Assembly (NCBI GenBank): GCA_020746995.1
Contig: JAGPXD010000005.1
Span: 1,178,001 to 1,242,000, forward strand
Direction: 5' to 3'
Source of the DNA: Plectosphaerella cucumerina
Lineage: Eukaryota > Ascomycota > Sordariomycetes > Glomerellales > Plectosphaerellaceae
DNA length: 64,000 bases
The first letter of the stretch is position 1; every line of letters starts with the position of its first letter. The notes beneath the pieces were generated by a model. That model was not told where the DNA came from. It did no database searches and saw nothing but the letters and a program-made list of their open reading frames with translations. Positions 47,242 through 57,000 of this stretch are shown here, one piece after another. The position numbers were made by a program, and so were the translations under genes.

Positions 47242-48780
47242 ATGGAATTTCCCGTTGTCAACGGCGTGACGACCGTCATGCCGGCGCCCGAGGGCTACGT
47301 GGTCGACTTTGACAACCCGCAGCGCCAGTTTGACGTCGAGCATTATGCGATTTTTGCTGGGCTTGGGACTTTGGCGATGCTCTGCCTGGTGCAGAGAGTC
47401 TACACCAAGATCTTCATTGCTGGCGGTATGCAAGTTGATGATAGTGAGTCTATTTGGGGTGTGGTTGTGTGACTTGGCTGACCTGTCTCAGTCTTGATCA
47501 CTCTGGCATGGGTACGCTGGGAGGAGAATCGATGGCGTCTCTTGAAATTGCTGACAATCTTTCAGATAGCCTCGCTGGTCATGCAGTCAGTTCAGATATG
47601 TGAGTAGTTTGTTCCCCGACCCTGAAGCATCTCAGCTGACAACCACAGGGTCGATATCGATCGGTGGACTCTGCCATCATGCGTGGGAGATGCCCATTGA
47701 CGTTTTTGAGAAGCACATGCTCGTGAGTCTCGAGGTCTCCCGACGCCATTGCCGCTGTAACTGACACATCCTTGACAGAGCTCCTACATCGTTGCCCCCA
47801 TCTTCATCTCTTGTAATGGCCTTAGCAAGACATCCCTCCTGACGCTATACCTCCGCATCTCGCCCCAGAAATGGTTCAAGATGACGATATGGGCTGCCAT
47901 AGCCATGGTGGCCAGCTACACCGTCACGATCGCAGGCCTCCTCCTCTTCGGGTGCAGTCCCATCCGATCCGCCTTCGACCCCTATGCAACGGGCAAATGC
48001 GTCGACCTCCCGATTCTGTACATCGCCATCGCAGTCGCGAACATCGTTTCCGACGTCGTCCTCTTCATCCTCCCGATCCCAACCATCGTCAAGCTGAAGA
48101 TGCCTTTGGCGCAGAAGATCGGAGCGGGCCTCATGTTCGGGGTAGGATCCATGTGAGTGATGCCCCCCCCTCCCTCCCTGGCACACCGTTGCAGATGCTG
48201 ATTCATGTGTGAAGCACGGTGGCAACGTCGATCGTCCGCATGGTATACCTCCCATCCCTGCTTGGCTCGGCCGATGTCCCGTGGGTAGCGGCCCCCGCCA
48301 ACGTGTGGTCGTAAGTTGCAGGCCGAATCCCGGTTTTTCCCCATGGGAGAGAAGATGACTGACGTCGAATGCGCCCGCAGGTTCGTGGAGGTGAACCTCT
48401 TCATCATCTGCGGCTCGATGCCCACGCTCCGAAAGTTCCTGAAGCGATTCATGCCCAAGCTGATGGGCTCGTACGGCTCGGCGAGCGCCTCGAAGTCGGC
48501 GCCGTATGGCGACCACTCGCAGAACAGCAAGGCGCGCCGCCAGCAGAGGACGGGCTACTCGCAGTTCGACGGCCTCGAGTTGGAGAGCATCCAGGATGGA
48601 AAGGTCGGAGCGGAGAAGGGGCTCGGGCTGAACCACACGGTCGTGACGGCCGAGGGAGGCCTGACGAAGAAGGAGCGCGATGCCAGGGCTGCTGGCAGAG
48701 ACGACACGAGCGAGGAGGCCATCTTGGACAACAAGGCCATTACTTACTCGAAGACGTTCCGTGTTCAATATGGCGAGTAA
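47242..48780 (+). CDS. PTH11-like seven-transmembrane protein without CFEM domain
   Basis: Seven exons, 47242-47443, 47492-47511 (20 nt), 47566-47599 (34 nt), 47649-47722, 47779-48152, 48215-48310 and 48381-48780, encode 399 residues. Six GT-AG introns of 48-70 nt interrupt it in phase. It shows the rhodopsin-like fungal membrane-protein pattern: HYAIFAGLGTLAMLCL, LCHHAWEMPIDVFEKH, SSYIVAPIFISCNGLSK, LYLRISPQKWFK, LLLFGCSPIRSAFDP, DVVLFILPIPTIVKLKMP and MVYLPSLLGSADVPWV. The extracellular N-terminus is short and has no cysteine-rich CFEM module. The C-terminal tail is polar with likely phosphosites. Family proteins are presumed receptors; ligand unknown. The small exons 2 and 3 look odd alone but rebuild a hydrophobic helix (DILITLAW, IASLVMQSVQIW). 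Confidence 0.87.
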
Positions 48781-49935
48781 TACATGACGCGTTTCTGTGT
48801 ACTTCGGGTGCCTCTTGGCTTGGACATCTCCGACCCCCTGGCGGTGTGTTGAGGGTGAGCGACGGGACGTTCACGGCCTCATCTGAAGAACCGTCAAACT
48901 TTCTTCTGAAATATGCTGCTGCACGGTGCAACCCCGGAAAAGCCCGAGTCAGGCTGGCACGTCACCGAGGAGGAGAAGGTACGCTCCCAACACCATGCCT
49001 TGAACAGGCTAATCTCCCCCCGAAGCGATGACAACCTGCAACCAGGAGTTGAAGGAAGAAACCTACCGGAGACTGCCATCTCTAAATGTAGCCACGCGTC
49101 TCGGCACATCAGTCGCGGGTCCGTCAGACAACCAGGGCACGCGGCCATGGTGATATCATCATACTCGATGTGCACCAAGCATCGCCGCAGATCGGCCCCG
49201 GCAAGGTCGTGCTGCGAACAGACAGGGACGGAAAAAGCTCAGGGACGAACCCTGTACGTGAGCATCTGTCACAGCGGAAAATCTTGAGATTTTTTAAGCT
49301 CTCTGAACACCTAGCGGGCTGAAACCCCATCGACACCCCCTGATGACGGGCCTTTATGCCAAGGGGAAACGTGGACCGTTAGAGAACCCCGACTTTTTTG
49401 GTCAGGTCGGCCAGGTCAGAGTTCAGGGGTGCGCCGCCCAGCCCGGCCCTCCTCTACGCCGGGCGCCCCTCTCGCCCTACAGTACCTGTCAGGGTTTCGA
49501 GAGCGGCCTCATCAATCCCGTCTTTCTCAGACATCCGCCCATTTAACTCTCGCTCTCTGCCTGATGTGGTGCGACCGTGGCGAGCAAGCTTTCGTCGCTC
49601 CCGGACCTTTCAGTCTCGGCTGCCCTGTGCCTGGCCGCCGCTCGACCCATGAAACAAACAATGGGCTGCGAGCGGGAGGGCTGGTGAGATGACAGCATTT
49701 CTCGCGACGAAATCTGGCGACCATGATCCGATCGCGGGGGGCCTGGGCTTTCGCCCTGGGACATGGTCGCGAACTGACGGCCAGGACCGACCTCACCGGC
49801 CACCCCTGAAGGCTGAGGGGAACTCCCCGTGATCGGCACATCGCCCGGGGTCGATTGCCTCATTCTTGAAATAGATGGCCCGGTTCGGCTCACGGCCAGA
49901 TCTGGGCTACGCACGCATTGCCGGCTCTGAGTGAT

Positions 49936-49989
49936 CTGCTGCTGCTGCTCCCCAGCAGCCAACTGCTGCTGCTGCTCCCCAGCAGCCAA
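49936..49989 (+). repeat. Perfect 27-bp direct repeat with self-complementary arms
   Basis: Two identical adjacent 27-nt units, 49936-49962 and 49963-49989. Each has a CTGCTGCTGCTGCT arm, then CCCC and AGCAGCCAA, so the arms of each unit can pair into a hairpin. Confidence 0.9.
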
Positions 49990-50236
49990 CGCGGCAGCCG
50001 TGCACGCGACCGCTTTCGCCGAAAAGCCCGGGCGTTGAGCGTTTCACCCTTGGCCCTCTTCTTGGCGGGTGACCTGCTATTCTTGGCGACCGTGCGAGAC
50101 CTGTGCTGTGTGAACTTTGCTGAAGTTTCGGGTCTGAACTTCCTGGGACTGAGTCACTCTGGGGGGAGGGATGGAGGGTAAGGTGCAGCAGCCTCGGGGA
50201 GCTGGCCGAGCAGCGCCCGTCTGTGTGGCGATGAGA

Positions 50237-50242
50237 TATAAG
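50237..50242 (+). promoter_or_regulatory. TATA-like element upstream of small ORF
   Basis: TATAAG sits about 160 bp before the ATG at 50401 of the small gene; spacing suits a leader of roughly 130 nt. Confidence 0.35.
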
Positions 50243-50400
50243 GACGCGGCCGCTCCTCTCCGGGGAGCCAAGGGCTTTGTTTGTCTCTACTTCACTCATC
50301 TCAAGACTACAGATCAAAAACCAAGAAGCCAGGCATTGACAATCCCTGGACCGAGACACAAAACCCAAGACCATACACCATCAACCTCACAAATACCACA

Positions 50401-50652
50401 ATGTGCGCCTCTCGCCCTACTCCGCGCCGGCCCTCCGTCTTCCTCCACCCCTTCCTCCAGCAGCACCTCACGAACCAAGAGTCTGCGAGGGCAGAGGCAC
50501 AGCGGACAGAAGAGTCAGCCGCTTCGCCTACCACACCAAACACCACCTCGCCCCGGGACGCCTGTCATCAGGACATGGAGCATCAGTCCCGGACGCACCG
50601 GCGGAAGCCGTCTCATGCCGGCAGCATCATCAGCGAGCCGGAGGACAAGTGA
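50401..50652 (+). CDS. Small hypothetical protein, 83 residues
   Basis: A single intronless frame starts at ATG 50401 (context ACACAATACCACAATG-like, A at -3) and ends TGA 50652. The protein is hydrophilic and rich in Arg, Pro, Ser, Thr and His, begins MCASRPTPRRPSVF and ends HAGSIISEPEDK. It has no signal peptide or membrane segment. A TATA-like element and a CA-rich leader without upstream ATGs support it. I do not recognise the family; such small Ser/Pro-rich proteins are common and hard to validate. The call rests on promoter context and a regular reading frame. Confidence 0.45.
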   Translation: MCASRPTPRRPSVFLHPFLQQHLTNQESARAEAQRTEESAASPTTPNTTSPRDACHQDMEHQSRTHRRKPSHAGSIISEPEDK

Positions 50653-51047
50653 GCCGGGGGAAGCACATCAGGAGCTTCCTCCGCCAGGGACTGGGAAAAA
50701 AACGGCGTTCTTCTTTTGTAATTCGGGGAACTGGGTGGGATATCGGAGCAGCAGCGAACAGCTGCTGCGTGGAGTTTGATGGATTGGCGTTGACTGGACT
50801 GGACCGGGCTGGAGTCTGGGATGGTTGGGAGCCTGGATTGCTTGACAACGGGGCCTCCTACTTACCTGGTACCTCACGACGAATCAATGATTTAATGACA
50901 CCATACCCACGTCTCCATGCAGAGTGAAAAGTCAGATCTTGAAGACCTTGTGTAGTTCGTCGTCCATCAAGGGGACGTATGGAGTTGGTACATTGAGGTG
51001 ATATGATACAGTGGTTTACATTTGTCCAAACATTGCCGAGCCGACGC
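50653..51047. other. Convergent 3' region, small gene / ATP25
   Basis: About 400 bp between the small gene stop and ATP25 stop; presumed UTRs. Confidence 0.45.
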
Positions 51048-52901
51048 TCATTCCTTGGAGGCAGCCCTGACTTCATTCAGGTGGCGATACATGCGGACAA
51101 ACTCCGCCGAGAGCCGCGGCGATATGAACTTTGTATTCTGAGCCGGTTCGGGATTTGCGGCCAGCTCGGCGGAGCCAGGGTCAGCAATGAGCAGGCAGGC
51201 CTTGAGGACGTCCCAGACGGCGCCAATGGGCATGACGGGCTCGGCCTCGTTCATCATCTCGGGCACGAGCCTGCGCAGGACGTCGGCGCAGAATGACTTG
51301 CGCTTCGACTTGACGGCCAGGCCGAAGACGTAGGCGTACATGGACGCGCTGCGAGCCTGTCCATGGCTGGACGGAATGTGCCAAGTGTCCCAGAAATAAG
51401 TCAACTGGCCGCGGATGATGTAGGCCGTCATGAGCTGCTGCAGCTGTGCCTCCGTGGGGCACGGCATGCCGCTGCGTTTGAGGAGGAACTGCAGCTGCGG
51501 GATGGCGAGGCGGGTGAACTTGCTCCGGCGGGACGTCTGCAGGGTGAGAGACGAGATGAGAGTGATGACAACGTCGGTGCGGAGTACGGGCATGCCGCGG
51601 ATCGAGACCATCTCGAGCAGCGAGTAGGCGCGCTCGATGTCCTGGAACTTCAAGGAGCCCTCAGCGGGTGTCAGGAGCTGCTGCAGCAACGGGACGACCT
51701 GCTCGGGCAGAATGTGGCGGGCCGAGAGGAGGGCCTCGTCAAGCATCTCTTGGGCCGAGAGAACCGGCGGCACGTAGGTCGTGGCGGCGTCGGCCGAGGC
51801 GGGGACCCGGGTGGTGGAGAAGGCCCGGGTCTGACTGTAGCCGCGCGGGTTGGGGGGGCGCTGCAGCTTGCGGGGCCTCGCGATGGGGGTGGGCTTCTTG
51901 CCGAAGCGGCGCATGAACTCATCCTCGTTGACCTTCAGCGCCTCCTCGGCCTCAATGCTGCGCTTGAGCTGACCCGACCATAGCTTCTCGAGGTTGAGCT
52001 CCTTGCGGCGGGCCTCGGTCATGACCTGGACGACGATGGTGGTACCTGTGGGCGAGGTGCCAAAGCCAGTCATCTTTCCGTCTTCGTCGAAGCGCGCAGC
52101 CTCGCCGGCGTTGGACCCGATGGTGCCCAGGTTGACACAGATCCATCCCGTGGAGATGCCGTCGTCCTCGCCGACGGGCACGGCGCTGGAGCCGAGAAGC
52201 TTGGCCTTCTTGCGCAGGCGGCGCAGCTTGGTCTTGAGCTCGCCGGGGCCGATGAGGCCGTCGGCACGCGAGTCGACGCGGTAGTTGTACCGCAGCCACT
52301 TGACCATGCGGCTGGATGAGACGTGCAGATGACGCTCGCTGCGGGCGGTGCCGAAGAGCATCAGCAGGTTGGGGCCGAGCGCCGGAGGGGGATCCATGTT
52401 GCGGAGGTCGAGGACTTCCATGTCGTCGAGACCCATCTCTTCGTAGACATATTTCAGGAGGGGTTCAAAGAGAGCTGGCGCTCCCTCGGGGACGTCGGGG
52501 AGGGGCGCAACGTGCTGTGTCGATACAGGGGCCGGGGCTTCGATGTCGAGATACCAAGGCGTGTCGGAGGTGGCCTCGTCGTCGGCGTTCGCCGTGCCCT
52601 CCTCTTGCGTGGCCGCCTGTTCCTCGAGCTGTGCTTTTGTCGTCTCCTCCAGACTATCCTCAGGTGACTTCTCTTCCTTCAGTTCAACCGCGGGTGTCGT
52701 CTCGGACTCGAGCTCTGCAGATGGAGGCGCCGGCTCCTTGGGTGTCGTTGCAAATGTCCGAATGGGCAATGCATATCTTGTTGGTCTCGCCACGACTGTG
52801 GGCGCGCGAAGAGCCGGTAATGATGCCGAAGAAACGGCCCGTAGGATGGCAGCTCGACATTGGAAGCAGCCGAGTGCTGCGACTGCTGGTCGGGACGCCA
52901 T
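51048..52901 (-). CDS. ATP25: ATP25, mitochondrial ATP9 mRNA/oligomer factor
   Basis: One 617-codon frame without introns. It starts with an Arg/Ala/Ser-rich, likely mitochondrial presequence (MASRPAVAALGCFQCRAAIL) containing no acidic residues. Residues about 138-300 form an RsfS/Iojap-like domain (LLKYVYEEMGLDDMEVLDL, LLMLFGTARSERHLHVSSSR, MVKWLRYNYRVDSRADGL, GWICVNLGTIGSN). The C-terminal half is the helical ATP25-specific region (LLQQLLTPAEGSLKFQDIER, LTYFWDTWHIPSSHG). In yeast the C-terminal part stabilises ATP9 mRNA and the N-terminal part supports Atp9 ring assembly. The order and length fit a full-length fungal ATP25. Head-to-head with RPO41, so promoter sharing is likely. Confidence 0.94.
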   Translation of the reverse strand: MASRPAVAALGCFQCRAAILRAVSSASLPALRAPTVVARPTRYALPIRTFATTPKEPAPPSAELESETTPAVELKEEKSPEDSLEETTKAQLEEQAATQEEGTANADDEATSDTPWYLDIEAPAPVSTQHVAPLPDVPEGAPALFEPLLKYVYEEMGLDDMEVLDLRNMDPPPALGPNLLMLFGTARSERHLHVSSSRMVKWLRYNYRVDSRADGLIGPGELKTKLRRLRKKAKLLGSSAVPVGEDDGISTGWICVNLGTIGSNAGEAARFDEDGKMTGFGTSPTGTTIVVQVMTEARRKELNLEKLWSGQLKRSIEAEEALKVNEDEFMRRFGKKPTPIARPRKLQRPPNPRGYSQTRAFSTTRVPASADAATTYVPPVLSAQEMLDEALLSARHILPEQVVPLLQQLLTPAEGSLKFQDIERAYSLLEMVSIRGMPVLRTDVVITLISSLTLQTSRRSKFTRLAIPQLQFLLKRSGMPCPTEAQLQQLMTAYIIRGQLTYFWDTWHIPSSHGQARSASMYAYVFGLAVKSKRKSFCADVLRRLVPEMMNEAEPVMPIGAVWDVLKACLLIADPGSAELAANPEPAQNTKFISPRLSAEFVRMYRHLNEVRAASKE

Positions 52902-53345
52902 GGTTGGTGGCGGGAGGGAAGTGAGGAGTTGTCCAGATCAGAGGCTTGGGCCGCTGCTGTCTTGTCTTGGAGGTGAAGTCTCTTGGTGGACGAGACTTGG
53001 AGCTTTCTGCCAGTCGCTCGGCGGAGTGGAGCCGCTAGGAAGTACCTAGGCACTGGGGCTGATTGGCTTATTGGTTCAGGGGCGGACTCAAATGAAGGCA
53101 GCCTACCAGAGGTCGGCAATATGCAGTAGAAGAGACCTGTTAGTGCTGTCTCAATAACATTTTGTATGCTGCTATTGACAGCTACGATTCGGAAGCAAAA
53201 AAGAAGCACCAGGGTTACCGGAGGGTGTATCGAATGGCAGGCCTCTCCCATTTCCGTTGTCGCCCACGTCAGGCTTAGTAATTTGATCCTCAAGTGAGCG
53301 CCACCCAACTACACCACTCCGCGCCCCGGTACTAACAGCGGGGCA

Positions 53346-53369
53346 GGGGGGGGGGGGGGGGGGGGGGGG
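53346..53369 (+). repeat. Poly-G run of 24
   Basis: A homopolymer of 24 G, preceded by GGGGCA and followed by T, in the ATP25-RPO41 intergenic region. Confidence 0.9.
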
Positions 53370-53626
53370 TCAAGAGGGCGCCGGCTGGCGCCATCTGGAA
53401 AAGTCAAGGGTGCACGCCCGAGCCGCGTCCACGGAAACTAGCATTGACAGGTCCCACCAAGCGCTGGTACTTGACTTGAAGGGACACACGATGCAATGGG
53501 CACTTTCTGTGATCCGCCCAAAGATCAATGTCACATAATTAATGGTATCGCACTTCTACTTCTGGTACTTTTTCTCAGTTCAAGTCGGGCTTTCCATGGC
53601 CCTCTGTCGCGACTTAAACGCGGGGC

Positions 53627-53649
53627 CACGTGACCAATCACTGATTGGT
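53627..53649. promoter_or_regulatory. E-box plus inverted CCAAT palindrome
   Basis: CACGTG (53627-53632) is followed at once by a perfect inverted repeat, ACCAATCA-C-TGATTGGT (53633-53649). The arms carry two CCAAT boxes in opposite orientation. The CCAAT box is the binding site of the HAP2/3/5 (CBC) complex, a known regulator of mitochondrial and iron genes, and CACGTG that of bHLH factors. Binding here is inferred. Confidence 0.6.
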
Positions 53650-54005
53650 TAATTGAGCTCCACAGCTTCTGGTGGGTTTTGTCGCAAATGGGCGAAAAAT
53701 TCGGGGAGCTCCACGGGTCGAGGCGACTCCTATCGAATTCGAGACTGCGGAAAGTCGACCCAGATCTCGACAGCTTTTCTGCCTTTATGCGCGACGACCA
53801 ACCGCACCAGCAGCGCCATCCAACACACACACACTCTCTCTCTGCGCCATAGACTTTGTATTAATCCTTTCCTTTTAATCCATGTATTCGCACCTCTTTT
53901 GAGCTTTTCGAAAAGCCTCCAGCTCTTCCGGGCTGATCCGCATCCCACCCTCCTTCCGCCACCTCCATCCTCCTCGTCGTCGCGTGAGCCATCCCGACAG
54001 CCATC

Positions 54006-57000
54006 ATGCTCGCCCGACAAGGCCGCAGAAACCTCTGCGTGCATCATGCCGCTGTTCTGCGACCTCTCCGACCCATCGCCACATCGATACCTTCATCACG
54101 ACTCCTCACAACCACCATCACGAGACCTCTCGTCACAAACACACACATCCGGTCATGGAAGAGGAGGCGAAGCTTCGGCGCTCCCTCTACCGTCGGTCAC
54201 GTTAGAGGGTTTGCCACCGCTATGGACGACGCGCCGCATCTTGACGGCTCGTACGGCAATATGAAGGGCTCCGGCATGCCGGCGTACCCCTCGCTGGCCG
54301 GCCGACCTCGCATCCACGAATTGCGAAAGTTCGACCCATCTTCGCCACTGATCGTCGAAGATCCCGAGGACCCCATCCCTCGAGCCCGCACAAACAACAA
54401 AGGCATCCCCGGCGACGTCGAGGAGATGATGGCAATCTTTGATGCCTGCCTGAGAGTCTCCAACCTCGACAGAGCCGCCCTGGTGCTTAAGCGTCTGGGT
54501 ACGGTGGACGAAATTCCTCGCGAAGAGCTGATGGCCCTCGGCAACCACTACCTTCGCGCCTCGCTCGAGCGCCTGCGATCCCACCCCGACAAGTCGCAAG
54601 CCGAAGACCTCCACAAGTGGTACGAACTGTTTGTCCGGAGTAGGGGATTGCCTCAATCCGCCGAGACCATCGCATGCATGCTCAAGGCCTCGCTTCTTTC
54701 CGAACATCACCCCGACCGCCTCGACAGGCTCGTAAGCCGCTACATGAGCATGGCCCCCGGCGAGGCCGGTCTCCGCGTGCTCTCCATGGCTGAGATCCTC
54801 AGCGACCAGGATCTCGCCGTCATTACCGGCATCTGCCCGACCTACAACCTGGCGCCCGAGGAGCCCGCCACCGATGAAGACGTCGCCGCCGAAACGCCAG
54901 CCGACTTGAAAGTTACACAGCAGCACGTGGCCACCGTCGCCGAGACTCCCGAGGTCTTGGCCACGCCGCAGAAGGGATTTGGTCTCAAGACGCTGAAACA
55001 GACCCTGACCCTGTTCGACAAGATGCCCCAGGACTTCGACATCTCGACCCTCTCCCACGAGCAGCAACGCGAGATTCAAGGCCGTCTGGAGCGCGACTGT
55101 ATCGACGCGGCCGTCGAGCGCTGGAGGGAGGAGAACGAGTCCCTGAAAAAGATGGGCCTCAACACCTCCATCTCCGCCGCCTCGCTCAACGCCCGTCTGT
55201 ACGACTGGCAGCTGGCGCTGGAAGCCCGCTTGACCGAGGAGATGCGCAAGATTGAGATTTCCGAGGAGAAGCCTAAGAAGAGCGTCGAGGATTACGACCG
55301 CTGCACCTACGGCCCTTTCCTGAAGCTGTCGACTCCCAGCCGCTTGGCTGCCGTGACGATTCTCGCGACTCTCAGCTCCTCGGCAATTGCTGGTGCTGAC
55401 CGCGGTATAGCCCTCTCGTCCGGCATTAGCCAGCTCGCCAAGCTGGCCGAGGAGGATATTCGCTCACAGAGCATCGTGAAGAGCAAGTTGAAGTCCAAGA
55501 CGAAATCCAAGAGGAAGGTCGTCCAGGTCTCCAAGTCTGGCAAGAAGGAGGCGGTGGCTGCCGACGGCAAGCCCGTCGAGACTCTCGCCAAAGACGTGCC
55601 CAGGCCGGATACACCGTGGCCCGTGTCCGTCAAGGCCAAGGTCGGTGCCGCTCTGCTGTCCGCTCTCATCGACACGGCCAAGATCAAGGTCATCAAGGAG
55701 CACCCGGAGACCAAGACCCTCATCAGCCAGTACCAGCCTGCCTTCTCCCATGCGAGCCAGCTGCGCCGCGGTAAGAAGATCGGCATGGTGCTCCTGAACA
55801 AGGAGCTCGTCAGCATCATGAGGCGCGAGCCCCAGGGTGACTTCCTGGCCAAGCACCTGCCCATGGTCGTGCCGCCTGACCCATGGTCCGGCTTCGACAA
55901 GGGCGCCTTCCTTGAGAGCACCGCTCACCTCGTCCGCGTCAAGAACGGTGACAAGGACCAGAGGATCTACACCGAGGCGGCCATCGCCCGTGGCGATATG
56001 GACCAGATCTTCAAGGGTCTCGACGTTCTTGGAAAGACCGGCTGGCGCGTCAACACGCCAGTTTTCGACGTCATGCTGGAGGCCTGGAACTCGGGCGTCG
56101 CCCTGGCCAACATCCCGCCCCTGCACCCTGACATCCCTGTCCCGCCTGAGCCCGACGCGTCCGAGGACCCTTCCGAGCGTCGCAACTGGATCCGCGCCGT
56201 CAAGTCCGCCGAGAACGAGCGTAGCGGTCTTCACTCGGTCCGTTGCTTCATGAACTTCCAGCTCGAGATCGCCCGAGCCTTCAGGAACCAGACCTTCTAC
56301 TTCCCCCACAACATCGACTTCCGAGGCCGTGCCTACCCGCTGCCGACATACCTCAACCACATGGGTGCCGACCACGTGCGTGGTATTTTGCGCTTTGCGA
56401 AGGGCAAGGAGCTCGGCGAGTCCGGCCTCAAGTGGCTCAAGGTCCAGCTGGCCAACGTCTACGGCTTCGACAAGGCCAGTCTAAAGGAGCGCGAGTCGTT
56501 CGCCATGGACAACCTTGTCAATATCTTCGACTCGGCCAACAACCCCCTCGACGGCAACCGCTGGTGGCTCAAGGCCGAGTCGCCCTGGCAGTGCCTGGCG
56601 GCCTGTTACGAACTGAAGGCCGCCCTTGAGCTGCCAGACCCGACGAAGTTTGTCTCCCACCTGCCCGTGCACCAGGATGGCACCTGCAACGGTCTGCAGC
56701 ACTACGCCGCCCTCGGTGGTGACACCTGGGGTGCCAAGCAGGTCAACCTGGAGCCCGGCGACAGGCCCGCCGACGTGTACTCGGCCGTGGCCAACATCGT
56801 CAAGGACTACATCACCGAGGATGTCGCCGCCGGCAACGTCTTTGCCAAGGCTGTCGACGGCAAGATCACAAGAAAGGTCGTCAAGCAGACCGTCATGACC
56901 AACGTGTACGGCGTTACCTTCCAGGGCGCTAAGAAGCAGGTCTGCAAGCAGCTCGACGCCCTCTACCCCGACCTGCCCAAGACGAGCGGCTATGACAATA

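Larger units (their letters stand above)
48781..50400. other. 1.6-kb intergenic region before small gene
   Basis: Non-coding as far as I can see. Contains the two 27-nt direct repeats at 49936-49989 and, near its right end, a TATA-like element. Confidence 0.45.
52902..54005. promoter_or_regulatory. Divergent promoter region of ATP25 and RPO41
   Basis: About 1.1 kb separates two divergent start codons. It holds a 24-nt G homopolymer (53346-53369) and an E-box/CCAAT palindrome (53627-53649). A CT-rich and ACAC-repeat tract (53825-53880) lies before RPO41. No gene supported. Confidence 0.55.

Noticed and set aside
54153..55079. 308-codon antisense frame within RPO41
   Set aside because: Shadow frame of the RPO41 coding sequence.
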